Source of the DNA: Paracoccus laeviglucosivorans
Lineage (GTDB): Bacteria > Pseudomonadota > Alphaproteobacteria > Rhodobacterales > Rhodobacteraceae
Reading direction: 5' to 3'
Assembly: GCF_900182695.1 (NCBI RefSeq)
Contig: NZ_FXTK01000012.1
Coordinates: forward strand, 1-64,000
DNA: 64,000 bases
In this document: positions 1 to 7,484 of the stretch, one piece after another
Layout: each line of letters starts with the position of its first letter
Position numbering within the stretch: position 1 is the stretch's first letter
Program-made: the position numbers and the translations under genes
Notes under the pieces: generated by a model
What the model was told of the DNA's origin: nothing
The model's database searches: none
What the model saw: only the letters and a program-made list of their open reading frames with translations

Positions 1-168
1 CATGCCCAATCGCCCGACGATTACGTCTCGCTGGGCCGCGACGTGGAAAGCCAGGTGCTGGCCCGTGCCATCCACGCCCATATCCACCGCCGCGTCTTCC
101 TGAACGGCAACAAGACCGTCGTCTTCCCCGCATCTCCCGGAAGCTATGCATCAGAAAGAATGGGATGA
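1..168 (+). CDS. purU: Formyltetrahydrofolate deformylase, C-terminal end (5' end outside window)
   Basis: Only the last 55 codons are present, open from the left edge to a TGA at 166-168. The visible protein contains [14 protein letters not shown] followed by [12 protein letters not shown]. That is the C-terminal signature of PurU, where E. coli has a closely similar GRDVEKNVLSRA and a YGNRTIIL ending. PurU hydrolyses 10-formyl-tetrahydrofolate to formate and tetrahydrofolate in the cytoplasm. The catalytic formyltransferase-fold residues lie upstream of the window and cannot be checked. The tail after the conserved VVF is about 13 residues longer than in E. coli. The next gene on the same strand starts 69 bp later. 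Confidence 0.85.
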   Translation, partial: HAQSPDDYVSLGRDVESQVLARAIHAHIHRRVFLNGNKTVVFPASPGSYASERMG

Positions 169-237
169 CCTCTTGATGTCGCATACGCAAGGGGGCAAGC
201 TGAACTTTCCTGCCAGGAAAGCATCCCCCGCGACACG

Positions 238-873
238 ATGACCGAACCCAACGACAAACTGACACAGAACCCGCACGCCCTGCGCGACACCCCCGAACGC
301 AACCTTGAGGTCGCAATCGGGCGTGTCGTGCGGGAATTACGCAAACGCCAGCGCATGACCGGCTCTGATCTTGCCCAGCAGACGGGGCTTTCGATCGGGA
401 TGCTGTCCAAGATCGAAAACGGCGTGATCTCATCCTCGCTGGGGACGTTGCAGGCTTTGGCCAATGCGCTGCGTGTGCCGCTGGTCCAGCTTTTCACCGG
501 CTATGCCGAGCCGCGGGGCGCCATGCATGTCAAGTCCGGCGAGGGGGTGGAAACGCCCCGCGCGGGCACGCGGGCCGGGCACCAATATCACTTGCTGGGC
601 CATATCGGCTCGAACAATTCCGGCGTTGTGGTCGAGCCTTACCTGATCGTTTTGTCCACCGAAAGCGACCGTTTCCCGACCTTCCAGCACGAAGGCATTG
701 AGATGCTTTACATGCTGGAGGGCACGGTCGGTTATCGCCATGCCGATCAGGTCTATCGGCTTGAGCCGGGCGATACGCTGCTTTTCGACGCCGACGCGCC
801 GCACGGTCCGGTGGACCTGATCGAACTGCCCGCAAAATACCTGTCGGTCATCACCTATCCGCAAAGCAAATGA
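238..873 (+). CDS. XRE-family transcriptional regulator with C-terminal cupin domain
   Basis: A 211-residue cytoplasmic DNA-binding protein with the usual two-domain plan of the XRE/cupin (PuuR-like) class. A lambda-repressor-type helix-turn-helix spans about residues 26-86 (SDLAQQTGLSIGMLSKIENG). A small beta-barrel cupin spans about 132-208, with His151, Glu153 and His189 as possible ligand or metal residues and the turn LEPGDTLLFDADAPHG. Such proteins sense a small molecule through the cupin and control neighbouring catabolic or transport genes. It follows purU and is convergent with the ammonium transporter. The ATG at 238 has an AGGAAAG-like element rather far upstream (about 212-219), so the start is reasonable but not certain. 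The ligand cannot be inferred from sequence. Confidence 0.85.
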   Translation: MTEPNDKLTQNPHALRDTPERNLEVAIGRVVRELRKRQRMTGSDLAQQTGLSIGMLSKIENGVISSSLGTLQALANALRVPLVQLFTGYAEPRGAMHVKSGEGVETPRAGTRAGHQYHLLGHIGSNNSGVVVEPYLIVLSTESDRFPTFQHEGIEMLYMLEGTVGYRHADQVYRLEPGDTLLFDADAPHGPVDLIELPAKYLSVITYPQSK

Positions 874-876
874 AAA

Positions 877-908
877 ACCGGGCGCCTTGCAGCGCCCGGT
901 GATTTCTT
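877..908. terminator. Bidirectional rho-independent terminator
   Basis: A perfect 9-bp GC-rich stem (877-885 paired with 892-900) with a 6-nt loop lies between the convergent XRE/cupin and ammonium transporter genes. A-rich sequence flanks it on the left and GATTTCTT on the right, so it can serve transcripts on both strands. The match is best for the minus strand, which runs into a TTTTT tract. Confidence 0.75.
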
Positions 909-923
909 GTCGCGATCCGTGGC

Positions 924-2309
924 TTACTTCGCGGCGGCCATCGCGCCCTGACGCACCGGCTGACCTTCGGTCTGCAGCGGCACGGGCGCACCGGCATAGA
1001 CGCCATCTCCCAGCCGATAGCCGACCTCGCCATGCTCGCTGGTGTCCAGCCCGTCGAACTCGGTTTCCGCATCGACGCGTAGCCCGACCAAAGCCCCGGT
1101 GATCTTCAGCGCGATCCAGGTGGTGACCAGCGACACCGCGATGCTGAAGCCCATGATCGCCAGTTGCGGCACCATCTGACCCATCATTGTGCGGCCTTCG
1201 GGAAAACCCGTGCCCCCCAGCGCAGGCGCGGCAAAGATCACCGTCAACACGCCGCCGACCGCCGCGCCGACGCCGTGGACGCCGAACACGTCAAAGCTGT
1301 CGTCATAGCCGAAGCGGCGTTTGACAACCTCGACCGCGAAGACGCAGACCGGCGCGGTCAGGAAGCCCACCGCCACGGCACCTGCCGGGCTGACGAAACC
1401 GCAGGCGGGCGTGATCGCGACCAGCCCCGCGATGGTGCCCGAAACCAAACCGAAGGTGCTGGCCTTTTTGCGGTGCACCATTTCGGTCACCATCCAGCCA
1501 AGCGCGCCTGCGGCCCCGCCCAGCATGGTGTTCAGCATGATCATCGTGGCAAAGCCGTTCGCGGCCAGCGCGCAGCCGCCGCAGAATGCCAGCCAGCCCA
1601 CCCACAGCATCGCGCCGCCGGAATAGGTCATCGTCATGTTATGCGGTGCCATCATCGTCTGGCCGTAGCCCTTGCGCGGCCCGACGACCAGCGCACAGAC
1701 CAGCGCGGCGATACCTGCGTTCAGGTGGACGACGTTACCGCCCGCAAAGTCTAGCACGCCGACATTGAAAACCCAGCCGCCGCCCCAAGCCATATGCGCC
1801 ATGGGCACATAGTTGATCATCAGCCAGATCGCCATGAAGACCAGCACGGCCACGAACTTCATCCGCTCGGCAAAGGCGCCGACGATGATGGGCGGCGTGA
1901 TCGCGGCAAACATCATCATGAACAGGATATACATGTATTCGGGGATCGTGCCGACCAGACTGTCCTGCGTCACCCCGGCCAGAAAGAACTTGGCCGTGCC
2001 GCCGATCACCGCGTTCAACGAGGTTTCGCCGTCAAAGACCAGCGAATAGCCGAAAAAGATCCACAAGACGCAGATCAGCGAGATCGACGCGAAAATCTGT
2101 GTCAGCACCGAAAGCGCGTTCTTGCTGCGCGCCATGCCGGCATAGAACAGGCCAAGCCCCGGCAGCATCATCAGCATGACGATCAGCGCGCAGGTGGCGA
2201 CAAAGGCGGTGTCCCCTGAACTCAGCACCGGCGCGGCATCCTGCGCCAGTGCAAAAGACGGGAGGGCGGCCAGAAGCATGGCCGAGAGGCAGGCTTTCCT
2301 TAGGTTCAT
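924..2309 (-). CDS. amtB: Ammonium transporter (Amt family)
   Basis: A 461-residue inner-membrane channel for ammonium/ammonia. It has an N-terminal signal peptide (about residues 1-22, ending SFALA) and then eleven hydrophobic segments, as expected for bacterial AmtB. The twin pore histidines are present as His195 (DFAGGNVVHLNAG) and His345 (FGVHGVGAA). The conserved Asp of the DFAGG motif is also there. The C-terminal tail carries GLDTSEHGEVGY, the contact segment for the PII protein GlnK, so activity is probably gated by GlnK. No glnK gene lies next to it, unlike the common glnK-amtB pair. Length matches the family. A hairpin in the leader is listed separately. Confidence 0.95.
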   Translation of the reverse strand: MNLRKACLSAMLLAALPSFALAQDAAPVLSSGDTAFVATCALIVMLMMLPGLGLFYAGMARSKNALSVLTQIFASISLICVLWIFFGYSLVFDGETSLNAVIGGTAKFFLAGVTQDSLVGTIPEYMYILFMMMFAAITPPIIVGAFAERMKFVAVLVFMAIWLMINYVPMAHMAWGGGWVFNVGVLDFAGGNVVHLNAGIAALVCALVVGPRKGYGQTMMAPHNMTMTYSGGAMLWVGWLAFCGGCALAANGFATMIMLNTMLGGAAGALGWMVTEMVHRKKASTFGLVSGTIAGLVAITPACGFVSPAGAVAVGFLTAPVCVFAVEVVKRRFGYDDSFDVFGVHGVGAAVGGVLTVIFAAPALGGTGFPEGRTMMGQMVPQLAIMGFSIAVSLVTTWIALKITGALVGLRVDAETEFDGLDTSEHGEVGYRLGDGVYAGAPVPLQTEGQPVRQGAMAAAK

Positions 2310-2317
2310 CGCAAGTT

Positions 2318-2354
2318 ACCCATCATGGCAATATGATCGTCTTTGATGATGGGT
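2318..2354 (-). promoter_or_regulatory. Inverted repeat in the amtB leader
   Basis: Nine-base arms ACCCATCAT (2318-2326) and ATGATGGGT (2346-2354) can form a stem with a 19-nt loop in the untranslated leader of amtB. The near arm ends 8 nt before the ATG and includes the GGGT that could serve as ribosome binding sequence. It could act as an RNA hairpin masking initiation or as a protein-binding site. Sequence alone cannot separate these. No clear sigma-54 promoter was identified upstream. Confidence 0.4.
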
Positions 2355-2472
2355 CAGCCGGACGGGAAATAAAGTTTCTTCGTGATCAATCGGCCCACCC
2401 GCAGCGGATTCCGGGAAACTGCCGCCAACGGCGTCAGTCTGCCCGGAATCACGCCAGCACGGGAATCCCGCG

Positions 2473-4182
2473 CTATAGCCGTGCGGTCATTTCGGGCAGG
2501 CAAAAGTCGAAATCGCAGCCTTGTTCCGCCTGAAGGATCGACTGCCGATACAGGCGGGCATAGCCACGCAGGCCGGTTTCGGGTTCTGGCACGGCCTCGG
2601 CCAGCCGGCGGGCGATTTCCTCGGGCGCGACCTCAAGCACAAGGCTGCGTGCGCTCGCGTCCAGCGCGATCATGTCGCCATTGCGCACAGCCAGCAGCGG
2701 CCCGCCTGCCGCCGCCTCGGGCGAGATATGCAGCACGATCGTGCCGAAGGCCGTCCCGCTCATCCTGGCGTCCGAGATGCGGACCATATCCTTGACGCCC
2801 GCCCGTGCCAGCTTTTTCGGGATCGGCAGATAGCCCGCCTCGGGCATCCCCGGCGCACCGATGGGTCCAGCGCGTTTCAGCACCAGAATGTCGTCGGCGG
2901 TCACGTCCAGATCGGGATCGTCCAGCCGTTCGGCCAGATCGGCCAGCGATTCAAAGACCACCGCCCGCCCCCGATGTTTCAGCAGCGCAGGTGTGGCGGC
3001 AGCGGTTTTCAGGATCGCGCCGCCGGGCGCCAGATTGCCGCCCAAGACCACCATTCCTTCGCCCGCGACGACGGGATCGGCAGCGGTGCGCACGACGTTT
3101 TGCGGCCAAGCGGCAGGCGCGGTGTCCAGATTTTCGCCCAAGGTCTGTCCCGTCACCGTCAGCGCGTCCAGCCGCAGGCTGTCGCGGATTTCCCGCAGGA
3201 TCGGGGCAAGCCCGCCCGCGTTGTGCAGATCCTCCATATAGCCCTGACCCGAGGGTTTCAGGTCCACCAGCACCGGCGTTTCGCGGCCATATCGGTCGAT
3301 GCTGGCCAGATCGACCTGAATACCCAGCCGCCCCGCCATGGCGGTCAGGTGAATGATCGCATTGGTCGAACCACCCGCGGCCATCACGGTGCGGAACGCA
3401 TTTTCGAAGGCGGCGGGCGTCATGATCTGGGACGGACGCAAGCCTTCGGCGGCCAAGGCAACGGCGCGGGTTCCCGTCATCTCGGCGATGCGGCGGCGTT
3501 CGGATGATACGGCGGGGGCTGTCGCGCCACCGGGCAGCATCATGCCCATCGCCTCGACCGCCAGGGCCATGGTCGATGCCGTGCCCATCACGCCGCAAGT
3601 GCCGATGGTGGGCGCCAGATTGCCGCTGACCTCGGCGATTTCATCCGCGTCCAGTTCGCCCGCGCGGAAACGGCCCCAGAAGCGGCGGCAATCGGTGCAG
3701 GCCCCAAGGCGTTCGCCGCGCCACGATCCCGCCATCATCGGCCCCGTCACCAGCGTGATCGCCGGGATGTCGGCGCTGGCCGCCCCCATCAGCAGCGCCG
3801 GGACCGTCTTGTCGCAGCCGCCAATCAGGATGACGGCATCCATGGGCTGGGCGCGGATCATCTCCTCGGCGTCCATGGCCATCAGGTTGCGCAGATACAT
3901 GGTCGAGGGGTGGGTGAAGCTTTCCTGAAGCGAGATGATCGGGAACGGCACCGGGATCGCCCCGGCCAGCAGGACACCGCGCGACGCGGCCTCGATCAGA
4001 TCGGGCATATTGCGGTGGCAGGCGTTGAAGCCCGAACCGGTGTCGACGATGCCGATCACCGGGCGGTCCAGCGCGCTGTCGGTATGGCCCATGGCCTTGA
4101 TGAACGCCTTGCGCAGATAGGCCGCGAATTCCGCGTCGCCATAATGCGCCACATTGCGGCGCAGCCCTTTTGCCTTGGTCAT
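2473..4182 (-). CDS. IlvD/Edd-family dehydratase, probably a sugar-acid (aldonate) dehydratase
   Basis: A 569-residue cytoplasmic Fe-S dehydratase. The three cluster cysteines are visible: Cys55 (NACHRNMPDL), Cys123 (GGCDKTVPA) and Cys196 (GTCGVMGTAST). Their spacing (68 and 73 residues) equals what I recall for the [2Fe-2S] L-arabinonate dehydratase of Rhizobium (Cys59/127/200). The CDKT and MGTAST motifs are those of sugar-acid dehydratases rather than of branched-chain IlvD (CDKITPG). Such enzymes convert aldonic acids to 2-keto-3-deoxy acids with Mg2+. The start at 4182 is chosen because AAGGGGA precedes the ATG at good spacing; upstream in-frame sequence overlaps the divergent gene. Its divergent neighbours are a hydroxyacid dehydrogenase and a GntR regulator. 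The exact substrate is unknown, and biosynthetic IlvD is a less likely alternative. Confidence 0.85.
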   Translation of the reverse strand: MTKAKGLRRNVAHYGDAEFAAYLRKAFIKAMGHTDSALDRPVIGIVDTGSGFNACHRNMPDLIEAASRGVLLAGAIPVPFPIISLQESFTHPSTMYLRNLMAMDAEEMIRAQPMDAVILIGGCDKTVPALLMGAASADIPAITLVTGPMMAGSWRGERLGACTDCRRFWGRFRAGELDADEIAEVSGNLAPTIGTCGVMGTASTMALAVEAMGMMLPGGATAPAVSSERRRIAEMTGTRAVALAAEGLRPSQIMTPAAFENAFRTVMAAGGSTNAIIHLTAMAGRLGIQVDLASIDRYGRETPVLVDLKPSGQGYMEDLHNAGGLAPILREIRDSLRLDALTVTGQTLGENLDTAPAAWPQNVVRTAADPVVAGEGMVVLGGNLAPGGAILKTAAATPALLKHRGRAVVFESLADLAERLDDPDLDVTADDILVLKRAGPIGAPGMPEAGYLPIPKKLARAGVKDMVRISDARMSGTAFGTIVLHISPEAAAGGPLLAVRNGDMIALDASARSLVLEVAPEEIARRLAEAVPEPETGLRGYARLYRQSILQAEQGCDFDFCLPEMTARL

Positions 4183-4240
4183 GATCCATCCCCTTGGTGT
4201 TTCGAAATTGGTTGCAGCGCCCCGTCTTATTGTCAATATT

Positions 4241-4252
4241 ATTATTAATAAT
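4241..4252. promoter_or_regulatory. Perfect AT palindrome in divergent promoter region
   Basis: ATTATTAATAAT is a perfect 12-bp palindrome in a markedly AT-rich 30-bp patch, within an otherwise GC-rich 82-bp spacer between the dehydratase (start 4182) and the hydroxyacid dehydrogenase (start 4265). It ends 12 bp before the latter ATG, next to its TTGGAGAG ribosome site. It is a candidate operator for the GntR regulator encoded two genes downstream, by position only. Confidence 0.35.
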
Positions 4253-4264
4253 TTGGAGAGCCCG

Positions 4265-5203
4265 ATGCTGCTGATCGCCACCCCCCTGCCCGCCGCTGTT
4301 GGAACCCGCGCCTTGCAAGAATTTTCCGCAGCCGCCGCGCCGGAAAACATGACGCAGCTTGTCGCGCCCGAAGGCACGCGGGCCGTGCTGCTGTCCTCGC
4401 GCCAGCGCGTGGATGCGGCGGCGGTGGCGGCCCTGCCCGCCAGCATCGGGCTGATCGCGACATGCAGCGTTGGCTTTGACCATATCGACCTTGCCGCCTG
4501 TGCCGCACGCGGGATCAAGGTCACGAACACGCCCGACGTGCTGACCGATGCGACGGCGGAAATAGCGATGCTGCTGATCCTTGCCGCCGCGCGGCGGGCG
4601 CGGGAATATGGGCAGATCATGGATCAGGGCTGGGGCAAGGCCTTCGCGCTGAACCAGATGCTGGGGATGCAGCTTTCTGGCAAGGTGCTGGGCATCGTCG
4701 GCATGGGCCGGATCGGGGGAGCGGTGGCGTATCGCGCGCAAGCCTTTGGCATGACGATCCTTTATCACAACCGCAACCGCCTGCCGCAGGACGCGGAATG
4801 CGGCACATATTGCGCCGATCTGGACGACCTGCTGGCCCGTGCGGATGTGGTGTCGCTGAACCTGCCCGGTGCCGGCAACCAGCCCTTGATGACGGCGGCG
4901 CAGTTCGCGCGGATGAAACCCGGCGCAATCTTTGTCAACACAGCCCGCGGTGGGCTTGTCGATGACGATGCGCTGCTTGCGGCCCTGGCCTCGGGTCATC
5001 TGGGCGGCGCGGGGCTGGATGTCTTCCGGGGTGAGCCTGCCTTTGACCGCCGCTATCTGGACCAGCCGCGCGCCTTTCTGACGCCGCATATGGGCAGCGC
5101 CACTCTGGACACGCGCGAGGCGATGGGGCATCGCGCGCTGGACAATGTCGCGGCTTTCCTTGCGGGCCGCACCCCCGCCGATCTGGTCACGAGGGCAGCA
5201 TGA
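4265..5203 (+). CDS. NAD(P)-dependent D-2-hydroxyacid dehydrogenase (glyoxylate reductase-like)
   Basis: A 312-residue cytoplasmic oxidoreductase of the D-isomer-specific 2-hydroxyacid dehydrogenase family. It interconverts a 2-keto acid and a D-2-hydroxy acid using NADH or NADPH. The Rossmann motif GMGRIG lies at residues 146-151. The catalytic set is present as Arg228 (NTARGG), Glu257 (RGEPAF) and His275 (TPHMGS). The ATG at 4265 follows a TTGGAGAG ribosome site by 4-5 nt; in-frame codons further upstream lie inside the divergent promoter and are disregarded. The stop overlaps the start of the GntR gene in an ATGA, so the two are translationally coupled. With the divergent dehydratase it suggests a small sugar-acid or hydroxyacid pathway. 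Confidence 0.88.
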   Translation: MLLIATPLPAAVGTRALQEFSAAAAPENMTQLVAPEGTRAVLLSSRQRVDAAAVAALPASIGLIATCSVGFDHIDLAACAARGIKVTNTPDVLTDATAEIAMLLILAAARRAREYGQIMDQGWGKAFALNQMLGMQLSGKVLGIVGMGRIGGAVAYRAQAFGMTILYHNRNRLPQDAECGTYCADLDDLLARADVVSLNLPGAGNQPLMTAAQFARMKPGAIFVNTARGGLVDDDALLAALASGHLGGAGLDVFRGEPAFDRRYLDQPRAFLTPHMGSATLDTREAMGHRALDNVAAFLAGRTPADLVTRAA

Positions 5204-5835
5204 CCGAAGAACCCGACGCCACAGCCATCGCCCGACAGCTTGAGGAGGACATCGTCCTTGGCCGCATCCATCCGCGCGAAAGGCTGCCCGAGGATGCGCT
5301 GATGCAGCGGTTCGGGGCCAAGCGTCACGTCATCCGCCGCGCGCTGCACGAACTGTCGGCGACCGGCGTGCTGGAACATGTGCCCAACAAGGGCGCGCAG
5401 GTCCGCGCCTTTACCGAGGCCGAGGTGCGCGACCTATACGAGCTGCGCGAATTGCTGGAGACCACGGCCGCTGCCCTGATCCCCCTGCCCCTTGCGGTGG
5501 ACGACCTGACCCGATTGCGTGCCGCGCAGGCCGCCCATGATGCGGCGCAGGATCCGGCGGCGATCTTTCGCGCCAATCTGGCCTTTCACCGCACGCTTTT
5601 CGCGTTATGCCCCAACCCCTTTCTGGTTGAGGCGCTGGAGGCCGCATCCGCCCGCGCCCATGGCATCCGCTTCGCCTCGCTTCGCGACCCTGCGGCGGTT
5701 CAGGCCGCGCGCCAACAGCATCACGCGATGATCGCCGCGGCACAGCATGGCCACCGCGACGATCTTGTGCAGCTTTGCCGCGAACATCTGCCCGCGTCAC
5801 GCGCAGCTTATCTGGCCTATGCCGTGACACCGTAG
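5200..5835 (+). CDS. GntR-family regulator (FadR/FCD subgroup)
   Basis: A 211-residue DNA-binding regulator. An N-terminal winged helix occupies about residues 8-75 (PEDALMQRFGAKRHVIRRAL, then the wing VPNKGAQV). An all-helical FCD ligand-binding domain follows, about 80-205, with Arg/His residues (LAFHRTLF, QQHHAMIAAA) typical of the metal-binding subgroup that senses organic acids. It overlaps the dehydrogenase stop by 4 bp, so it is probably made from the same mRNA and controls the divergent promoter between the dehydratase and dehydrogenase. Its 3' end overlaps that of the convergent hyuB1 by 19 bp. Confidence 0.85.
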   Translation: MTEEPDATAIARQLEEDIVLGRIHPRERLPEDALMQRFGAKRHVIRRALHELSATGVLEHVPNKGAQVRAFTEAEVRDLYELRELLETTAAALIPLPLAVDDLTRLRAAQAAHDAAQDPAAIFRANLAFHRTLFALCPNPFLVEALEAASARAHGIRFASLRDPAAVQAARQQHHAMIAAAQHGHRDDLVQLCREHLPASRAAYLAYAVTP

Positions 5836-7484
5836 TCGCGCAACGCGGTTTGCGGCGAAATCAGCCCGGCCTCCAGATCCGCCAGCACTTCGGCGCGCGG
5901 GCGGTCGTGGGCATCACCATAACCGCCGCCCGAGGGCGAGATGTGGCGAAACACGTCGCCTTTTCTTAGCGGGTAGGGTTTCGTGACCAGCACCGGCAGT
6001 TCAATGACCTTGCCGTCCTGCATCAGCACGCTGACAGGCCCCGTGCCCTCGGCCCCGCCAAACAGGCCATGCGGGCGGAAATCGCGTTTGTCGGAACGCA
6101 GCGACATCATCCCCGGCTGTTCGCCCAGATATTCGTATTCGCGAATAAAGGCGTTTCCGCCGCGATGCCGCCCCGCCCCGCCTGTATCGGGCACGATGCC
6201 ATATCGGCGGATGCGCAGGGGATAAGATGCCTCGATCATCTCGACCGGGACATTGGCCTGATTGGCCCCCATATGCGGGACGCCGACCTGCCCGTCATGC
6301 TCGGCGCTGGCGCCCCATGTGCCCATGACGGTTTCGGTAAAGACGAAGGCGCGGCCCTCGTGCCAGCCCGCGAATGTCGGCACGGTCGAGCCGCCCATAC
6401 CATCCGCCGTCACCCGATCGGGCAGCGCCTGCGAAAGAGCACCGAACATCGCGTCGATCACCCGATACCCGGTGATCCCGCGCGCGCCGCAAGGTGCCGG
6501 ATGGACCGAATTCACCACTGTCCCCTTGGGCGCGGTCACCGTCACCACCCGCTCGAACCCGTGGCAATTCGGGATGTCGGATTGCATCACGGACCGCAAG
6601 GCGGTGTAGACCGAGGCCTTGGTAAAGGGCAGCGGCGTGTTCACCCCACCCGCCACCTGCGGCGACGATCCGGTGAAATCCACGCTGATCGTGTCATCAT
6701 GGATCGTCACGGCAAGCTGGATGACGATGGGCTGCGGATCCGCGCCCAAGCCGTCCATGTGATCGGTGAAATGATAGGTGCCATTCGGCAGGTCGCTGAT
6801 CTCGGCCCGGCCCAGACGTTCGGCATAGTCGTGCAGCTGTTCAGCCGCGTCCAGCACCTGTTCGATGCCGTGGCGTGCGACCAGTTCCAGGAATGACCGC
6901 CGCCCGGCATGGCTGGCCGCCATCTGCGCGCGCAGATCGCCATGCACCATGTCCGGCACGCGGACGTTCAGCCCGATGATTTCCCAGATCGCATGATTCA
7001 TCACCCCCCCATCGCACAGCTTAAGAAACGGCAGGCGCAACCCTTCCTGATAAATCTCCTCGGCCCCCAAGGCGTTCGAGCCGGGGACGATACCCCCCAC
7101 ATCGGCATGATGGGCCAGCGTCGTGGTCCATGCGACAAGCTGCCCATCGTGAAAGATCGGCTCGACGATATAGATGTCGGGCAGGTGCTGGCCATCAGCG
7201 GCATAGGGGTCGTTGCCGATGAAGACGTCGCCCGCGCGGATATTGCCGTGATAGCGCCGCATCAGGTGCTGCATCGCGTCGTAGAAACTGCCCAGATGCA
7301 TCGGCGTCGTGACACCCTGCGCCAGCGTCTGCCCCTTGGCGTCGCAGATCGCCGTCGAATAATCCATACTGTCGCGCACAATGGGCGAATAGGCCGCGCG
7401 CATCAGCATCAGGGCCATTTCATCGGCAATGGCGTCAAAGGCGTTCTTCATCACCTCAAGGCGGATGGGATCAATCTGGCTCAT
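5817..7484 (-). CDS. Hydantoinase/oxoprolinase subunit B (copy 1)
   Basis: A 555-residue HyuB-family protein, the usual partner of HyuA. Together they form ATP-dependent amide-ring hydrolases (5-oxoprolinase, N-methylhydantoinase, caprolactamase) or related carboxylases. Family marks include the N-terminal DPIRLEVMKNAFDAIADEM, then GNDPYAADGQHLPD (near residue 90), HHADVGGIVPGS and the Gly-rich C-terminal SGGGYGD. It overlaps hyuA1 by 4 bp (ATGA), so the pair is coupled. It is the last gene of a seven-gene minus-strand operon headed by a second, diverged HyuA/HyuB pair. The substrate cannot be assigned from sequence. Confidence 0.88.
   Translation of the reverse strand: MSQIDPIRLEVMKNAFDAIADEMALMLMRAAYSPIVRDSMDYSTAICDAKGQTLAQGVTTPMHLGSFYDAMQHLMRRYHGNIRAGDVFIGNDPYAADGQHLPDIYIVEPIFHDGQLVAWTTTLAHHADVGGIVPGSNALGAEEIYQEGLRLPFLKLCDGGVMNHAIWEIIGLNVRVPDMVHGDLRAQMAASHAGRRSFLELVARHGIEQVLDAAEQLHDYAERLGRAEISDLPNGTYHFTDHMDGLGADPQPIVIQLAVTIHDDTISVDFTGSSPQVAGGVNTPLPFTKASVYTALRSVMQSDIPNCHGFERVVTVTAPKGTVVNSVHPAPCGARGITGYRVIDAMFGALSQALPDRVTADGMGGSTVPTFAGWHEGRAFVFTETVMGTWGASAEHDGQVGVPHMGANQANVPVEMIEASYPLRIRRYGIVPDTGGAGRHRGGNAFIREYEYLGEQPGMMSLRSDKRDFRPHGLFGGAEGTGPVSVLMQDGKVIELPVLVTKPYPLRKGDVFRHISPSGGGYGDAHDRPRAEVLADLEAGLISPQTALRDYGVTA

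Noticed and set aside
4183..4620. Dehydratase protein extended to 715 residues
   Set aside because: The extra sequence lies antisense to the divergent dehydrogenase gene and its promoter, while the ATG at 4182 has a strong ribosome site and the expected family N-terminus.
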